From: Chitinophagaceae bacterium
GTDB taxonomy: Bacteria; Bacteroidota; Bacteroidia; Chitinophagales; Chitinophagaceae
Assembly (NCBI GenBank): GCA_016699815.1
Contig: CP065012.1
Span: 2,581,001-2,645,000 of the forward strand
Reading direction: 5' to 3'
DNA length: 64,000 bases
The notes under the pieces are model-generated. The model was not told the DNA's origin. It did no database searches and saw only the letters and a program-made list of their open reading frames with translations. How positions within the stretch are numbered: position 1 is the stretch's first letter; each line of letters begins with the position of its first letter. Below, piece after piece: positions 15,844 through 24,128 of the stretch. Made by a program: the position numbers and the translations under genes.

Positions 15844-17084
15844 TTTGCTTGCTTGTAAGGAACCGTAAATGAAATGCTGGTTCCATTGTTTAATTCGCTG
15901 GTTAATTGTATTGATCCATTTAATAGCTCCAGGTACTTGCTAATAATGTGCAAGCCAAGGCCGGTTCCCTGTATATTGGCAGCATTTTTTGCCCGGAAAA
16001 AACGTTCAAATAAATGCTGCTGGTCTTCTTCTGATATGCCAATACCTTCATCTTGCACTACTACCGAAAATTTATTTTTTTCAAAAGTACAACTTATATG
16101 AATGGTTGCATTTTGTGGCGAAAATTTTATGGCATTGGAAATTAGGTTAAGCATGATATTTCTGAAAATATGCTTATCAATAGTTACCGGGCTAATGCCG
16201 GTATGTTGTAAAATTATTTGCTGGCCGGTTTTGCAAATGGGCATTGTTTCATCTATAATACCTTGTAAATATTGTATAAATACTGTTACACTTTCTGTAA
16301 CAGTATTGGCTCTTACCAATCCTTCTTCCAGCTTACCCAGCGATAAAAAATCTTCCAGTATGTCCTTCATATCGGCTACGGCATCTTTAATATGGCGCAG
16401 GTGTTTTTTTCGCTTTTCTACTTCCTGGGTATCATTATATTTTTCCAGTAAATAGGCGGAGGAAAGGATGGTGCTCAAAGGAGTGCGAAACTCATGAGAT
16501 GCCGTTGTAACAAACCTGGATTTTAATTCATTCAGATTTTTTTCATTTTCAAGAGAACGGCTCAGCTCTTCCCTGGAGCGCTCCAGTTGGTTGAGCGTTT
16601 CAATAAGCATTGTGGTACGGGCTTTTACTTTTTGCTCCAGTTCTTCGTTAAGTAATTTAATTTCTGTAGTAACCCTTTTTAATTCATCCCGCTGGTTAAG
16701 CACCATTTCTTCACTTTTTTTCCTGGAACTGATGTCAATAGAAAAGGCAATTACATAATGTTGCCCGTTATTGCTGTAGTAACCAAGGCTTATTTCTATG
16801 GGAAATTCAGCGCCTCCTTTTTTTCTGCCATAAAGGTCACGGCCTTCGCCCATACGCCGGGGGGAAGGATGGGTATAAAAATTGTTTCTTAATGTTTCAT
16901 GAAATTTCCTGAACTGGTCAGGCAGGAGTATTTCTAGGGATTGACCAATAACTTCATTTTTGGAATAGCCAAACTGGGATTCGGCAGAAGGATTAAAATT
17001 GATGATTTTCCCCTGGCTATTGCTAACAATAATGCCTATTGTAGCATGGTTAAATAAAGCCTCAAATTCTGTTGTGCCGCTCAT
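15840..17084 (-). CDS. PAS-domain sensor histidine kinase
   Basis: 414 residues without transmembrane segments, so a cytoplasmic sensor. A PAS domain (about 5-130) is followed by a coiled coil (about 130-190), a HisKA domain with H-box A-S-H-E-F-R-T-P-L, and an HATPase with N-box, D-E-G-I-G-I and G-T-G-L-G-L motifs. PAS ligand residues cannot be identified, and no haem or FMN cysteine motif is obvious. It is the cognate kinase of the overlapping REC-CRP regulator. Confidence 0.92.
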   Translation of the reverse strand: MSGTTEFEALFNHATIGIIVSNSQGKIINFNPSAESQFGYSKNEVIGQSLEILLPDQFRKFHETLRNNFYTHPSPRRMGEGRDLYGRKKGGAEFPIEISLGYYSNNGQHYVIAFSIDISSRKKSEEMVLNQRDELKRVTTEIKLLNEELEQKVKARTTMLIETLNQLERSREELSRSLENEKNLNELKSRFVTTASHEFRTPLSTILSSAYLLEKYNDTQEVEKRKKHLRHIKDAVADMKDILEDFLSLGKLEEGLVRANTVTESVTVFIQYLQGIIDETMPICKTGQQIILQHTGISPVTIDKHIFRNIMLNLISNAIKFSPQNATIHISCTFEKNKFSVVVQDEGIGISEEDQQHLFERFFRAKNAANIQGTGLGLHIISKYLELLNGSIQLTSELNNGTSISFTVPYKQAK

Positions 17085-17139
17085 TCAAATAAATATCACC
17101 CAATATAAGCAAAATATTTACAGCTGCAGAAAACGATAA

Positions 17140-17484
17140 TTACATGAGTAACCTTATCAGGCAATATAACAAGATTACTACAGAGATGCCAATGGAAACA
17201 AACAAAGTGGGAATAGTTATTTTGGTTGGCATTGCCGATAAGTTAACTGAAAGTACCGCTGTTCCAGCAATAATTATGATCAACCATAGTGCAAAACTAT
17301 TTCCGGATAAAATAATGAGCATAGCAGTTAAAGGAATGATGCCGCCAATATATCCCAAAATAGAAAACCCAATCCATTTTATTTTACTGGGCTCTTGTAA
17401 ATCACACCAGTTTAAAAACCTTGAAATGGCGCCTCCATTGTTTGAATGAGAAGGTAAACTGCCTGATGTTATTTCATTTTGCAT
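17140..17484 (-). CDS. Small membrane protein of unknown function
   Basis: About 114 residues from the ATG at 17484; the longer frame needs a TTG. A hydrophilic N-terminus (about 40 residues) is followed by three probable membrane segments, at roughly 40-60, 63-85 and 90-112. No family is recognised. It lies 55 bp upstream of the histidine kinase on the same strand, so it may share its transcript. The opposite-strand frame is shorter in biological sense and lacks a coherent topology. Confidence 0.55.
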   Translation of the reverse strand: MQNEITSGSLPSHSNNGGAISRFLNWCDLQEPSKIKWIGFSILGYIGGIIPLTAMLIILSGNSFALWLIIIIAGTAVLSVNLSAMPTKITIPTLFVSIGISVVILLYCLIRLLM

Positions 17485-17508
17485 ATTATATATATTTAAT
17501 AAAACCAA

Positions 17509-17943
17509 ATTTATACCATTTACAAAAATAACAGGGATATCCGTTAAAAAAAAATATGATTTTTTTTGTAAACGGAATGTGGATTAATAATGAATTTAAA
17601 TAAAATAAAGAATATCATTTTAGGAAATGGTTTTATTGCGAAAGAAAAGATAATACCGGAATGCCCGGTATAAAAAAAGAAATGAATGGGATAAGTAGAT
17701 TTTTTTTTGATTATTTCAAACACGCAAAAATAAATGTAAATTCCTGGTTACCATATCTTTAAAAGGTAAGTTTCTTTAGAGTTTTAGCTGGTTGCTAAAC
17801 AAAAAATGGCATTGCTGCATTTAATTCAGGTTGTTTTTAGTATACTATTTATTTTATGAAGAAAATAGGATTAACAGAATAAAATTATCTCCTGTAAATA
17901 AAATTCTTTTGTGCCGCTTTAAATTTCCTAATTTGCTTTTCAA
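17509..17943. other. AT-rich intergenic region without a recognised gene
   Basis: About 435 bp with many A and T runs. No convincing ORF, tRNA, SRP-like or riboswitch fold was found by eye. It should contain the promoters of the membrane-protein/kinase operon (minus) and of recN (plus), but no clean TAnnTTTG element was seen for either. Confidence 0.6.
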
Positions 17944-19599
17944 ATGCTGCAAAAATTATCTATAAGCAATTACGCAATTATTGAAAACCTTGAGCTTGAT
18001 TTTTTTAATGGCTTAAGTATTATTACCGGCGAAACAGGCGCAGGCAAAAGTATAGTAATGGGTGCATTGGGGCTCATACTGGGCCAAAGGGCAGATAGCA
18101 GTGTGCTGCAGGATACATCGAAAAAATCCATTATTGAAGGGGAGTTCCTTGCAACAGGAAATAAAGCGATACAATTATTTTTGGAACAAAACCATCTGGA
18201 TCATGAAAATACCCTTTTGCTAAGGAGGGAAATTGCCGCCAACGGAAAATCGAGGAGTTTTATTAACGATACACCCGTAAACCTATCTCAGTTAAAAATG
18301 CTGGCTTCTCTGCTGGTTGACCTTAACCAGCAATTTGACACACTGGAACTAGGCACTGAAAACTTTCAGCGGGAAGTATTGGATGCGCTTGCAGGGAGTA
18401 GTATTTTACTTGCAGGGCTTAAGCAAAAATTTGCTCAATATACCGGGCTTAAACAGGAGTTAAGCAGGCTTCAGGCTCAGCAGGAAATTGCAGCTAAAGA
18501 AGCAGGTTATAACCAGTTTTTATTTAACGAACTGAACGAAATTGCTTTGAAAGAAAATGAGTTGGAAGAGCTGGATGCAGAATTAAAATTGCTGAGTAAT
18601 GCCGAAAATATAAAACAGCACCTGCAAACAATTTATTTTGATTTAAAAGACAGCGACCAGCCGCTTGTACAACAAATTAGAATACTATCGCAAAAAATAC
18701 ATGCACTGCAAACTTATCACCCGGCGCTTAAAGACCTTGCACAGAGAACACAAAACAGCTTTATAGAATTACAGGATATTGCAGCCGAGCTCGAAAGGAT
18801 AGAAACAACAATTTCCTACGATACCCAAAGGATACAAGTAATTAACGACAGGCTTTCTGCAGGATATAAATTACTGAAAAAGCACGCTGTAAAAGAAACT
18901 TCAGCCTTGCTAGATATTCAAAATAACTTACAGCAAAAGTTAAACAATGAGTTAAATATTTCCTTCCAAATTGAAGAAAAATTAAAAGAATCCGAAGCAT
19001 TGTTTGCCTCTTGCAATTTACTTGCCGGCCAGCTTTCTCAAAAGCGCAAAGCACAGGTTCAACCATTGGTAAACAATGTAAATAAGTTGCTTGCACAGGT
19101 GGGTATGCCCAACGCAAGGCTTAAAATTACTGTAGAAGAAGCCAAGCTTTCCACTTGGGGAACGGATACCATAATTTTTTTGTTTGATGCCAACAAAAGC
19201 TCAAGGTTTGAGCCCTTGCACAAAGTGGCCAGTGGTGGCGAACTGAGCCGGCTTATGTTGTGCGTAAAATCGCTGGTAGCCGAAAAGCTGGAATTGCCAA
19301 CCTTAATATTTGACGAAATAGACACCGGCATCAGCGGCGAAGCTGCAAAGCAGGCAGGTATCATCTTAAAAAAATTGTCTTCTTTAAGGCAGGTAATTGC
19401 CATTACCCACCAACCACAAATTGCGGCAAAAGCTTCGGTGCATTATTTTGTTTTTAAGCAGGAAAAGAACAATAAAATTGCAACGGCAGTTAGAAACCTG
19501 AATAATGAAGAACGTATATTGGCTATTGCTCAAATGCTAAGCGGTGAAAAGCCAACAGCTGCCGCACTGGAAAATGCCAGGGAAATGGTAAGGAATTGA
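17944..19599 (+). CDS. recN: DNA repair protein RecN
   Basis: 551 residues, the usual RecN length. N-terminal Walker A G-E-T-G-A-G-K-S (about 29-36), long central coiled coils, ABC signature A-S-G-G-E-L-S-R and Walker B L-I-F-D-E-I-D-T-G-I-S-G. This SMC-like ATPase acts in double-strand-break repair. The ATG at 17944 gives the canonical L-S-I-x-N-Y-A-I-I start. Cytoplasmic. Confidence 0.96.
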   Translation: MLQKLSISNYAIIENLELDFFNGLSIITGETGAGKSIVMGALGLILGQRADSSVLQDTSKKSIIEGEFLATGNKAIQLFLEQNHLDHENTLLLRREIAANGKSRSFINDTPVNLSQLKMLASLLVDLNQQFDTLELGTENFQREVLDALAGSSILLAGLKQKFAQYTGLKQELSRLQAQQEIAAKEAGYNQFLFNELNEIALKENELEELDAELKLLSNAENIKQHLQTIYFDLKDSDQPLVQQIRILSQKIHALQTYHPALKDLAQRTQNSFIELQDIAAELERIETTISYDTQRIQVINDRLSAGYKLLKKHAVKETSALLDIQNNLQQKLNNELNISFQIEEKLKESEALFASCNLLAGQLSQKRKAQVQPLVNNVNKLLAQVGMPNARLKITVEEAKLSTWGTDTIIFLFDANKSSRFEPLHKVASGGELSRLMLCVKSLVAEKLELPTLIFDEIDTGISGEAAKQAGIILKKLSSLRQVIAITHQPQIAAKASVHYFVFKQEKNNKIATAVRNLNNEERILAIAQMLSGEKPTAAALENAREMVRN

Positions 19600-19627
19600 T
19601 GAAATAAAATTTAAAAACCCAATTTGT

Positions 19628-19867
19628 TTGCCGGTGAACAGGGCTCAGGTATTTTTGATTTTATTGCTGGCGCTGGTTTTAGGTTATGTAGTACATAAAC
19701 TCATCAGGCATTTTATTAATCCAAGGGTATCGCCTGCTCATTTTATTTTGTATTTACTGGCACATTTTATAGCCATTTTTATTTTATCTTACTGCATAAA
19801 TTTATTTACGATTAAGGTTTTTGCTGTTTTACTTTGCAACTTTAGTTTTACTTTTATATTATTCTAA
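19628..19867 (+). CDS. Possible small membrane protein
   Basis: 79 residues from a TTG start (a GTG at 19634 is an alternative). Two or three strongly hydrophobic segments are predicted (about 8-24, 38-58, 60-79). It lies between recN and fabI on the same strand with short gaps. No family is recognised, and the end of the frame overlaps the likely fabI promoter region, so it may not be a real gene. Confidence 0.4.
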   Translation: MPVNRAQVFLILLLALVLGYVVHKLIRHFINPRVSPAHFILYLLAHFIAIFILSYCINLFTIKVFAVLLCNFSFTFILF

Positions 19868-19890
19868 AGCATTTTTAAAATTTTACAACC

Positions 19891-20703
19891 ATGTCTTATA
19901 ACCTGCTTAAAGGAAAAAAGGGAATTATTTTTGGGGCCCTGGATGAAAAATCCATAGCCTGGATTACTGCAATACGCTGCCACGAAGAAGGCGCCCAAAT
20001 TGTACTCACAAATGCACCCGTAGCCATGCGTATGGGCGAAATAAATAAGCTGGCAGAAAAAATTAATGCCCCGGTAATACCCTGTGATGTAAGCAGCAAT
20101 GATGATGTCAATAACCTTATTGAAAAATCAAGGGAACATTTTGGGGGAAAATTTGATTTTGTGCTGCATTCCATTGGTATGAGCTTAAATGTACGCAAAG
20201 GAAAACATTATACGGAAATTGACTATGGCTTTAATGCCAAAACCCTCGATATTAGCGCCATGAGCCTTCACAGGGTATTAGCTACCTGTATGCAAAAAGA
20301 TGCTTTAAACGATTGGGGCAGCGTAGTGGCATTAACCTATATTGCTGCACAAAGAGTTTTTCCTGATTATAACGAAATGGCTGATGCTAAAGCATTGCTG
20401 GAAAGTGTAACCCGGAGTTTTGGTTACCATTATGGCATAAAAAAGCAAGTACGCATTAATACTATTTCTCAGTCGCCAACCCGTACAACCGCAGGCAGCG
20501 GTGTAAAAGGCTTCGATGGCTTTATTGCTTATGCAGAAAAAATGAGCCCACTGGGCAATGCATCCGCAATGGATTGTGCTAATTATATTGTTACCATGTT
20601 TAGCGACCTTACAAAAATGGTTACCATGCAAAACCTCTTCCACGATGGTGGGTTTTCTTATACTGGAGTAACACAGGCTGTAATTGAGCAAATGGAAAAA
20701 TAA
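19891..20703 (+). CDS. fabI: Enoyl-[acyl-carrier-protein] reductase FabI
   Basis: 270 residues with the SDR-like FabI fold. The catalytic pair is in Y-N-E-M-A-D-A-K (Tyr-x6-Lys), and the substrate loop follows as S-Q-S-P-T-R-T-T-A-G, in place of the E. coli S-A-G-P-I segment. It reduces enoyl-ACP in the final step of each fatty acid elongation cycle. The N-terminal nucleotide site is I-I-F-G-A-L-D-E-K-S-I-A-W. Cytoplasmic. Confidence 0.95.
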   Translation: MSYNLLKGKKGIIFGALDEKSIAWITAIRCHEEGAQIVLTNAPVAMRMGEINKLAEKINAPVIPCDVSSNDDVNNLIEKSREHFGGKFDFVLHSIGMSLNVRKGKHYTEIDYGFNAKTLDISAMSLHRVLATCMQKDALNDWGSVVALTYIAAQRVFPDYNEMADAKALLESVTRSFGYHYGIKKQVRINTISQSPTRTTAGSGVKGFDGFIAYAEKMSPLGNASAMDCANYIVTMFSDLTKMVTMQNLFHDGGFSYTGVTQAVIEQMEK

Positions 20704-20770
20704 GGATACAAATTTTCAGCAAGCCGGTTTTCCGTTTAAAATTTCATATTATTAGCGATGCATCTTAAAA

Positions 20771-20796
20771 AAAAACACCCCGGAATTCCCGGGGTT
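20771..20796 (-). terminator. Rho-independent terminator of the DUF2795 gene
   Basis: Stem CCCCGG / CCGGGG with loop AATTC is flanked on the plus-strand left side by a run of A, so on the minus strand it is followed by a T-tract. It lies 18-40 bases after the stop at 20814. Confidence 0.75.
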
Positions 20797-20813
20797 GTTG
20801 CTATATAAATAAT

Positions 20814-21035
20814 TTAATACTCATCTTCATTAAAGAAAAAATCTTCCTGGCTGGGGTAGTCGGGCCAAATATCTTCAAGGCCTTCATAGAGGTCACCTTC
20901 ATCTTCCAACTCCTGCAGGTTTTCAATTACTTCAATAGGCGCCCCACTGCGAATGCTGTAATCTATCAATTCATCTTTTGTTGCCGGCCAGGGTGCGTCT
21001 TCTAAATGTGAGGCTAATTCAAGTGTCCAAAACAT
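20814..21035 (-). CDS. DUF2795 domain protein
   Basis: A 73-residue, very acidic protein beginning M-F-W-T-L-E-L-A-S-H-L-E-D, with P-A-T-K-D-E-L-I-D-Y, a strongly conserved Bacteroidota pattern matching DUF2795. Function is unknown. It has its own promoter (21059-21066) and terminator, so it is an independent unit. The acidic C-terminus contains no membrane segment. Confidence 0.85.
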   Translation of the reverse strand: MFWTLELASHLEDAPWPATKDELIDYSIRSGAPIEVIENLQELEDEGDLYEGLEDIWPDYPSQEDFFFNEDEY

Positions 21036-21058
21036 CTTTTGTAACGTTTAATTTTTTG

Positions 21059-21066
21059 CAAATGTA
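21059..21066 (-). promoter_or_regulatory. -7 promoter element of the DUF2795 gene
   Basis: TACATTTG on the minus strand matches TAnnTTTG and lies 24 bases before the ATG at 21035. Confidence 0.5.
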
Positions 21067-21225
21067 GAGTTTACAACGAAATAACCAAAAGTGTTTTTTA
21101 ACATGCCTTTTCCCTTGATTATCAATTACTGATGAAAAGTAAGTTGAATACACTCTTTTAATAATTCAAAAAGTGTGTAAAATTTTATAGAACTAGCCAA
21201 AATATGCAATGGATAAACCCTTCAT

Positions 21226-21660
21226 TTATTTTACAAAAAAATCTACTGTTTTTTGAGTGTTTTCAAAAAGGGAAATTACAGGTTCTGGAGGCGCTGTAAG
21301 TTTGCGCAGCTGGGTATCCATCCATGCACCTTCTATATTAATAGTAGCGCTTAAAATGTCATCGTTTTTGAAAATTTGGTGCTGCATTCCCCACCGGGCA
21401 CCGTTTTTAGAATACCAGCTTATTTTTAAGTTGATGCTTACCTTATCTTCAAATTTCAGTTCCCTGCGAAAAGTACAATCTTCCTTTAATAAAATTGGAC
21501 CAATATTATTTTCAGTCAATAGCGCTGTAGATATTCCATTTTCTGTTAAATAAACCATACGGCAAAAGGCACCAAAATCGTAATACTTTGAATGTAATAC
21601 ATGAAAATTAGGGTCAAGATCGGCCCAGCGAATTTGTATAGGCAGGTTAATTTCTATCAT
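21226..21660 (-). CDS. Acyl-CoA thioesterase-like hotdog protein
   Basis: About 144 residues from the ATG at 21660; the frame also opens at a TTG four codons upstream. The start pattern I-R-W-A-D-L-D-P-N-F-H-V resembles 4HBT-type thioesterases (consensus R-Y-x-E-T-D-x-x-G-H), with D-L-D holding the catalytic Asp. It cleaves acyl-CoA or a related thioester; chain preference is unknown. It follows the glycogen phosphorylase gene by 12 bp, so it is probably co-transcribed. Confidence 0.8.
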   Translation of the reverse strand: MIEINLPIQIRWADLDPNFHVLHSKYYDFGAFCRMVYLTENGISTALLTENNIGPILLKEDCTFRRELKFEDKVSINLKISWYSKNGARWGMQHQIFKNDDILSATINIEGAWMDTQLRKLTAPPEPVISLFENTQKTVDFFVK

Positions 21661-21672
21661 CTTTTTGGGCAA

Positions 21673-23325
21673 CTAAATATATAAAAGTTCATAGTATTCT
21701 TTAACCATCCGGTTGCTATCAAACTGCCATCTCACATCACTCATACCATTTTTAATAATTTGTTTCCACACCGCTTTGTTTTCGTAATAAAGCGGCAAAA
21801 CCTGGTTTTCTATAATGTCAAATAATTTTTCTTCGTCGTATTCATCCTGTTCAAATACCGACATTTTTTCATAATCGGTTGGCGTAATTAAAAATCCGTT
21901 GTTGCCATGGTTTATAAATTCGCATATCCATCCATCGTTGGTACTAATATTTACAGATCCATTCATGGCTGCCGTCATGCCACTGGTACCGCTTGCTTCC
22001 CTCGGTACCCTTGGGTTGTTAAGCCATAAATCTGAAGCTTGTTTTAACCTTTTGCTAAGCGCCAGTTCATAGCCAACGCATACTGCCATATTATTATGTT
22101 CTTTGCTGAGGTTTACCAGGTTATTAAATTCCGAAATTGCCGGGTAATCCATTGGGTAAGGTTTGCCAGCCCATATTATTTGCACCGGGTGTTTTTTGTT
22201 ATCCAATAATTTTTTAAATCGGTCATTGTCCTCTGTAATTAATTCTGCACGCTTATAACCAGCAAATCGCCTTGCCCACACAATGGTAAACACATCCGGG
22301 TTAAACAGCTTGCCGCTATTATCAGCTACAATATCAAATGCCCTTTTTTTCAAAAAACGTTTACGGTCATCAAAAGCCTCTTCGTTGTTATTGTCCATAT
22401 AATGGTACAATTGCTTATCGGCCCAGTAATGCCAGTTTTGTGCGTTGGTTATAGATTTTATTTCGCAAATGTTATCATATTTACCCCACATTTTACGGCT
22501 CACCTCGCCATGCAACTGGCTTACGCCGTTGGCTAATTTTGAAAAACGTAAAGCCGCAAGTGAATGATTGAATAAATCATCTTCCATGCCGGTGAGTTTT
22601 CTTACATCCTCAATAGAGAAACCGTAAAAATATCCCATCTTTTCGCAAAGATGAATATCGTGTTTTTCATTGCCGGCTTCTTCCGGTGTATGTGTTGTGA
22701 AAACCATGTGTTTTTTTACTTCATCTTTACTGCCAAATTTTTTGAGCAAATAAAAAGCAGCGCTAAAAGCATGGGCTTCGTTGAGGTGGTAAATTTCCGG
22801 GTTAAAATTGAGTAAATCCACCAATTTTGCTCCGCCAATACCCAATAAAATAAATTGGGCAACTTTTGTGGCTACGTTGGCATCGTATAGCCGGTGACAA
22901 ATTGTTTGCGATACAAAATCATTCTCCGGCAAGTCGGTACTTAGTAAAAAAAGCGGTGCCGATTTAAATGTTTCGGGGTTTAAGTATAAGGCTTTTACCC
23001 AAACCTGGTGACCATGAATGGGAATTTGAAATTTTATACCAGTATCTTCCAGGTAATTATATATTTTTTCATTCCATTGCACCTGCAAAGTTTGATCGGG
23101 ATTACGGGCCTGATCGTAATAGCCATATTTCCAAAGAATGCCAATGCCAATTAAATTTTGCCTAAGTTCGTAAGTACTGCGTAAATGGGAGCCGCTTAAA
23201 AACCCCAGGCCACCGCTATATATTTTTAAAGGTTGGCTAATGGCAAACTCCATTGAGAAATAAGCTACTTTCTTCTGGTATTTGGTATCAATAGAATAGG
23301 GAACCTGAAACTCATTAAAATTCAT
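21673..23325 (-). CDS. glgP: Alpha-glucan phosphorylase, short form (GT35)
   Basis: 550 residues, the short alpha-glucan phosphorylase class. Y-F-S-M-E-F-A-I and Y-S-G-G-L-G-F-L-S-G near the N-terminus are signature segments, and R-F-A-G-Y-K-R and E-A-S-G-T-S-G-M form the phosphate/PLP region. It releases glucose-1-phosphate from alpha-1,4-glucans. No other glycogen genes lie in the window. Cytoplasmic. Confidence 0.9.
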   Translation of the reverse strand: MNFNEFQVPYSIDTKYQKKVAYFSMEFAISQPLKIYSGGLGFLSGSHLRSTYELRQNLIGIGILWKYGYYDQARNPDQTLQVQWNEKIYNYLEDTGIKFQIPIHGHQVWVKALYLNPETFKSAPLFLLSTDLPENDFVSQTICHRLYDANVATKVAQFILLGIGGAKLVDLLNFNPEIYHLNEAHAFSAAFYLLKKFGSKDEVKKHMVFTTHTPEEAGNEKHDIHLCEKMGYFYGFSIEDVRKLTGMEDDLFNHSLAALRFSKLANGVSQLHGEVSRKMWGKYDNICEIKSITNAQNWHYWADKQLYHYMDNNNEEAFDDRKRFLKKRAFDIVADNSGKLFNPDVFTIVWARRFAGYKRAELITEDNDRFKKLLDNKKHPVQIIWAGKPYPMDYPAISEFNNLVNLSKEHNNMAVCVGYELALSKRLKQASDLWLNNPRVPREASGTSGMTAAMNGSVNISTNDGWICEFINHGNNGFLITPTDYEKMSVFEQDEYDEEKLFDIIENQVLPLYYENKAVWKQIIKNGMSDVRWQFDSNRMVKEYYELLYI

Positions 23326-23439
23326 ACTGCTAAAAAATTTGCCACAAAATAACTGCTATTTCTCCAAAAAAAAGAGCATTTTGGCTAAAATGTGTAAAAA
23401 AAACACATTAAAATTGTTTTTGCCTGTATGAACTTATTT

Positions 23440-23455
23440 TTTAGCTTTACCTAAA
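23440..23455 (+). promoter_or_regulatory. Candidate MntR/DtxR operator
   Basis: TTTAGCTTTACCTAAA is a 16-base dyad with arms TTTAG/CTAAA and resembles DtxR-family boxes of the TTAGG-N-CCTAA type. It lies 16 bases before the mntR ATG, suiting autoregulation. A second perfect dyad, CATTTT-4-AAAATG, is at 23378-23393. Confidence 0.45.
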
Positions 23456-23471
23456 TAATTTTTTCAATAGT

Positions 23472-24128
23472 ATGAATTTAACGGAAAGTGAAGAGAATTA
23501 TATAAAGAGTATTTATCATTTGCATGTGCCCGGCCAGGGCGTTTCAGCTACCATGCTTGCAACCAGTGTGCAAACCAAAGCGGCATCGGTAACCGATATG
23601 CTTAAACGGCTCCACCGTAAAAAGTTAATTAACTATAAGCCTTACCATAATTTCAGTTTATCCGATTTGGGTAGTAAAATTGCCCTTGAAGTTATCCGTA
23701 AGCACCGGCTTTGGGAATTTTTTTTAGTGGAAAAGCTTGGGTTTGAATGGCACGAGGTGCATTCTATTGCAGAAGAACTGGAGCATATCAGCAGCAGGGA
23801 ACTCATTCACCGCCTGGATATATTTCTCGGTTCACCGTCTTTCGATCCGCATGGCGACCCCATTCCCGACCGCAATGGAAAAATTAAAACCGTTCGACAA
23901 ACTATCCTTTCAGAAATTCCCGAAAAAAAAGTGGTAACCGTAAATGCCATAGCCGACCAAAGCCAAACCATGCATGAACTTTTAAAGCACCATCATATAA
24001 ATATCGGAACCAAAATAAAAATAAACCGGCATTTTTCATTTGATGGTTCGGTAGAAATAAAAATTAACAAGCAACCTTTAACCATCCTCAGCCGGCAGGC
24101 TGCCCAAAATATTTTTTGTATTATATGA
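23472..24128 (+). CDS. mntR: Metal-dependent transcriptional repressor, DtxR/MntR family
   Basis: 218 residues. An N-terminal winged helix starts L-T-x-S-E-E-N-Y-I-K-S-I-Y (about 2-60). A metal-binding dimerisation domain contains R-K-H-R-L-W-E-F-F-L, H-E-V-H-x-x-A-E-E-L-E-H and H-G-D-P-I-P, and a C-terminal FeoA/SH3-like domain spans about 150-215. The His/Glu ligands for Mn or Fe are present. Its stop overlaps the ATG of the NRAMP gene by 4 bp (ATGA), so it almost certainly controls that transporter. Confidence 0.92.
   Translation: MNLTESEENYIKSIYHLHVPGQGVSATMLATSVQTKAASVTDMLKRLHRKKLINYKPYHNFSLSDLGSKIALEVIRKHRLWEFFLVEKLGFEWHEVHSIAEELEHISSRELIHRLDIFLGSPSFDPHGDPIPDRNGKIKTVRQTILSEIPEKKVVTVNAIADQSQTMHELLKHHHINIGTKIKINRHFSFDGSVEIKINKQPLTILSRQAAQNIFCII

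Noticed and set aside
17144..17449. Plus-strand ORF opposite the small membrane protein
   Set aside because: The minus-strand frame has a coherent membrane topology and an ATG start in line with the kinase operon; the plus frame mirrors it.
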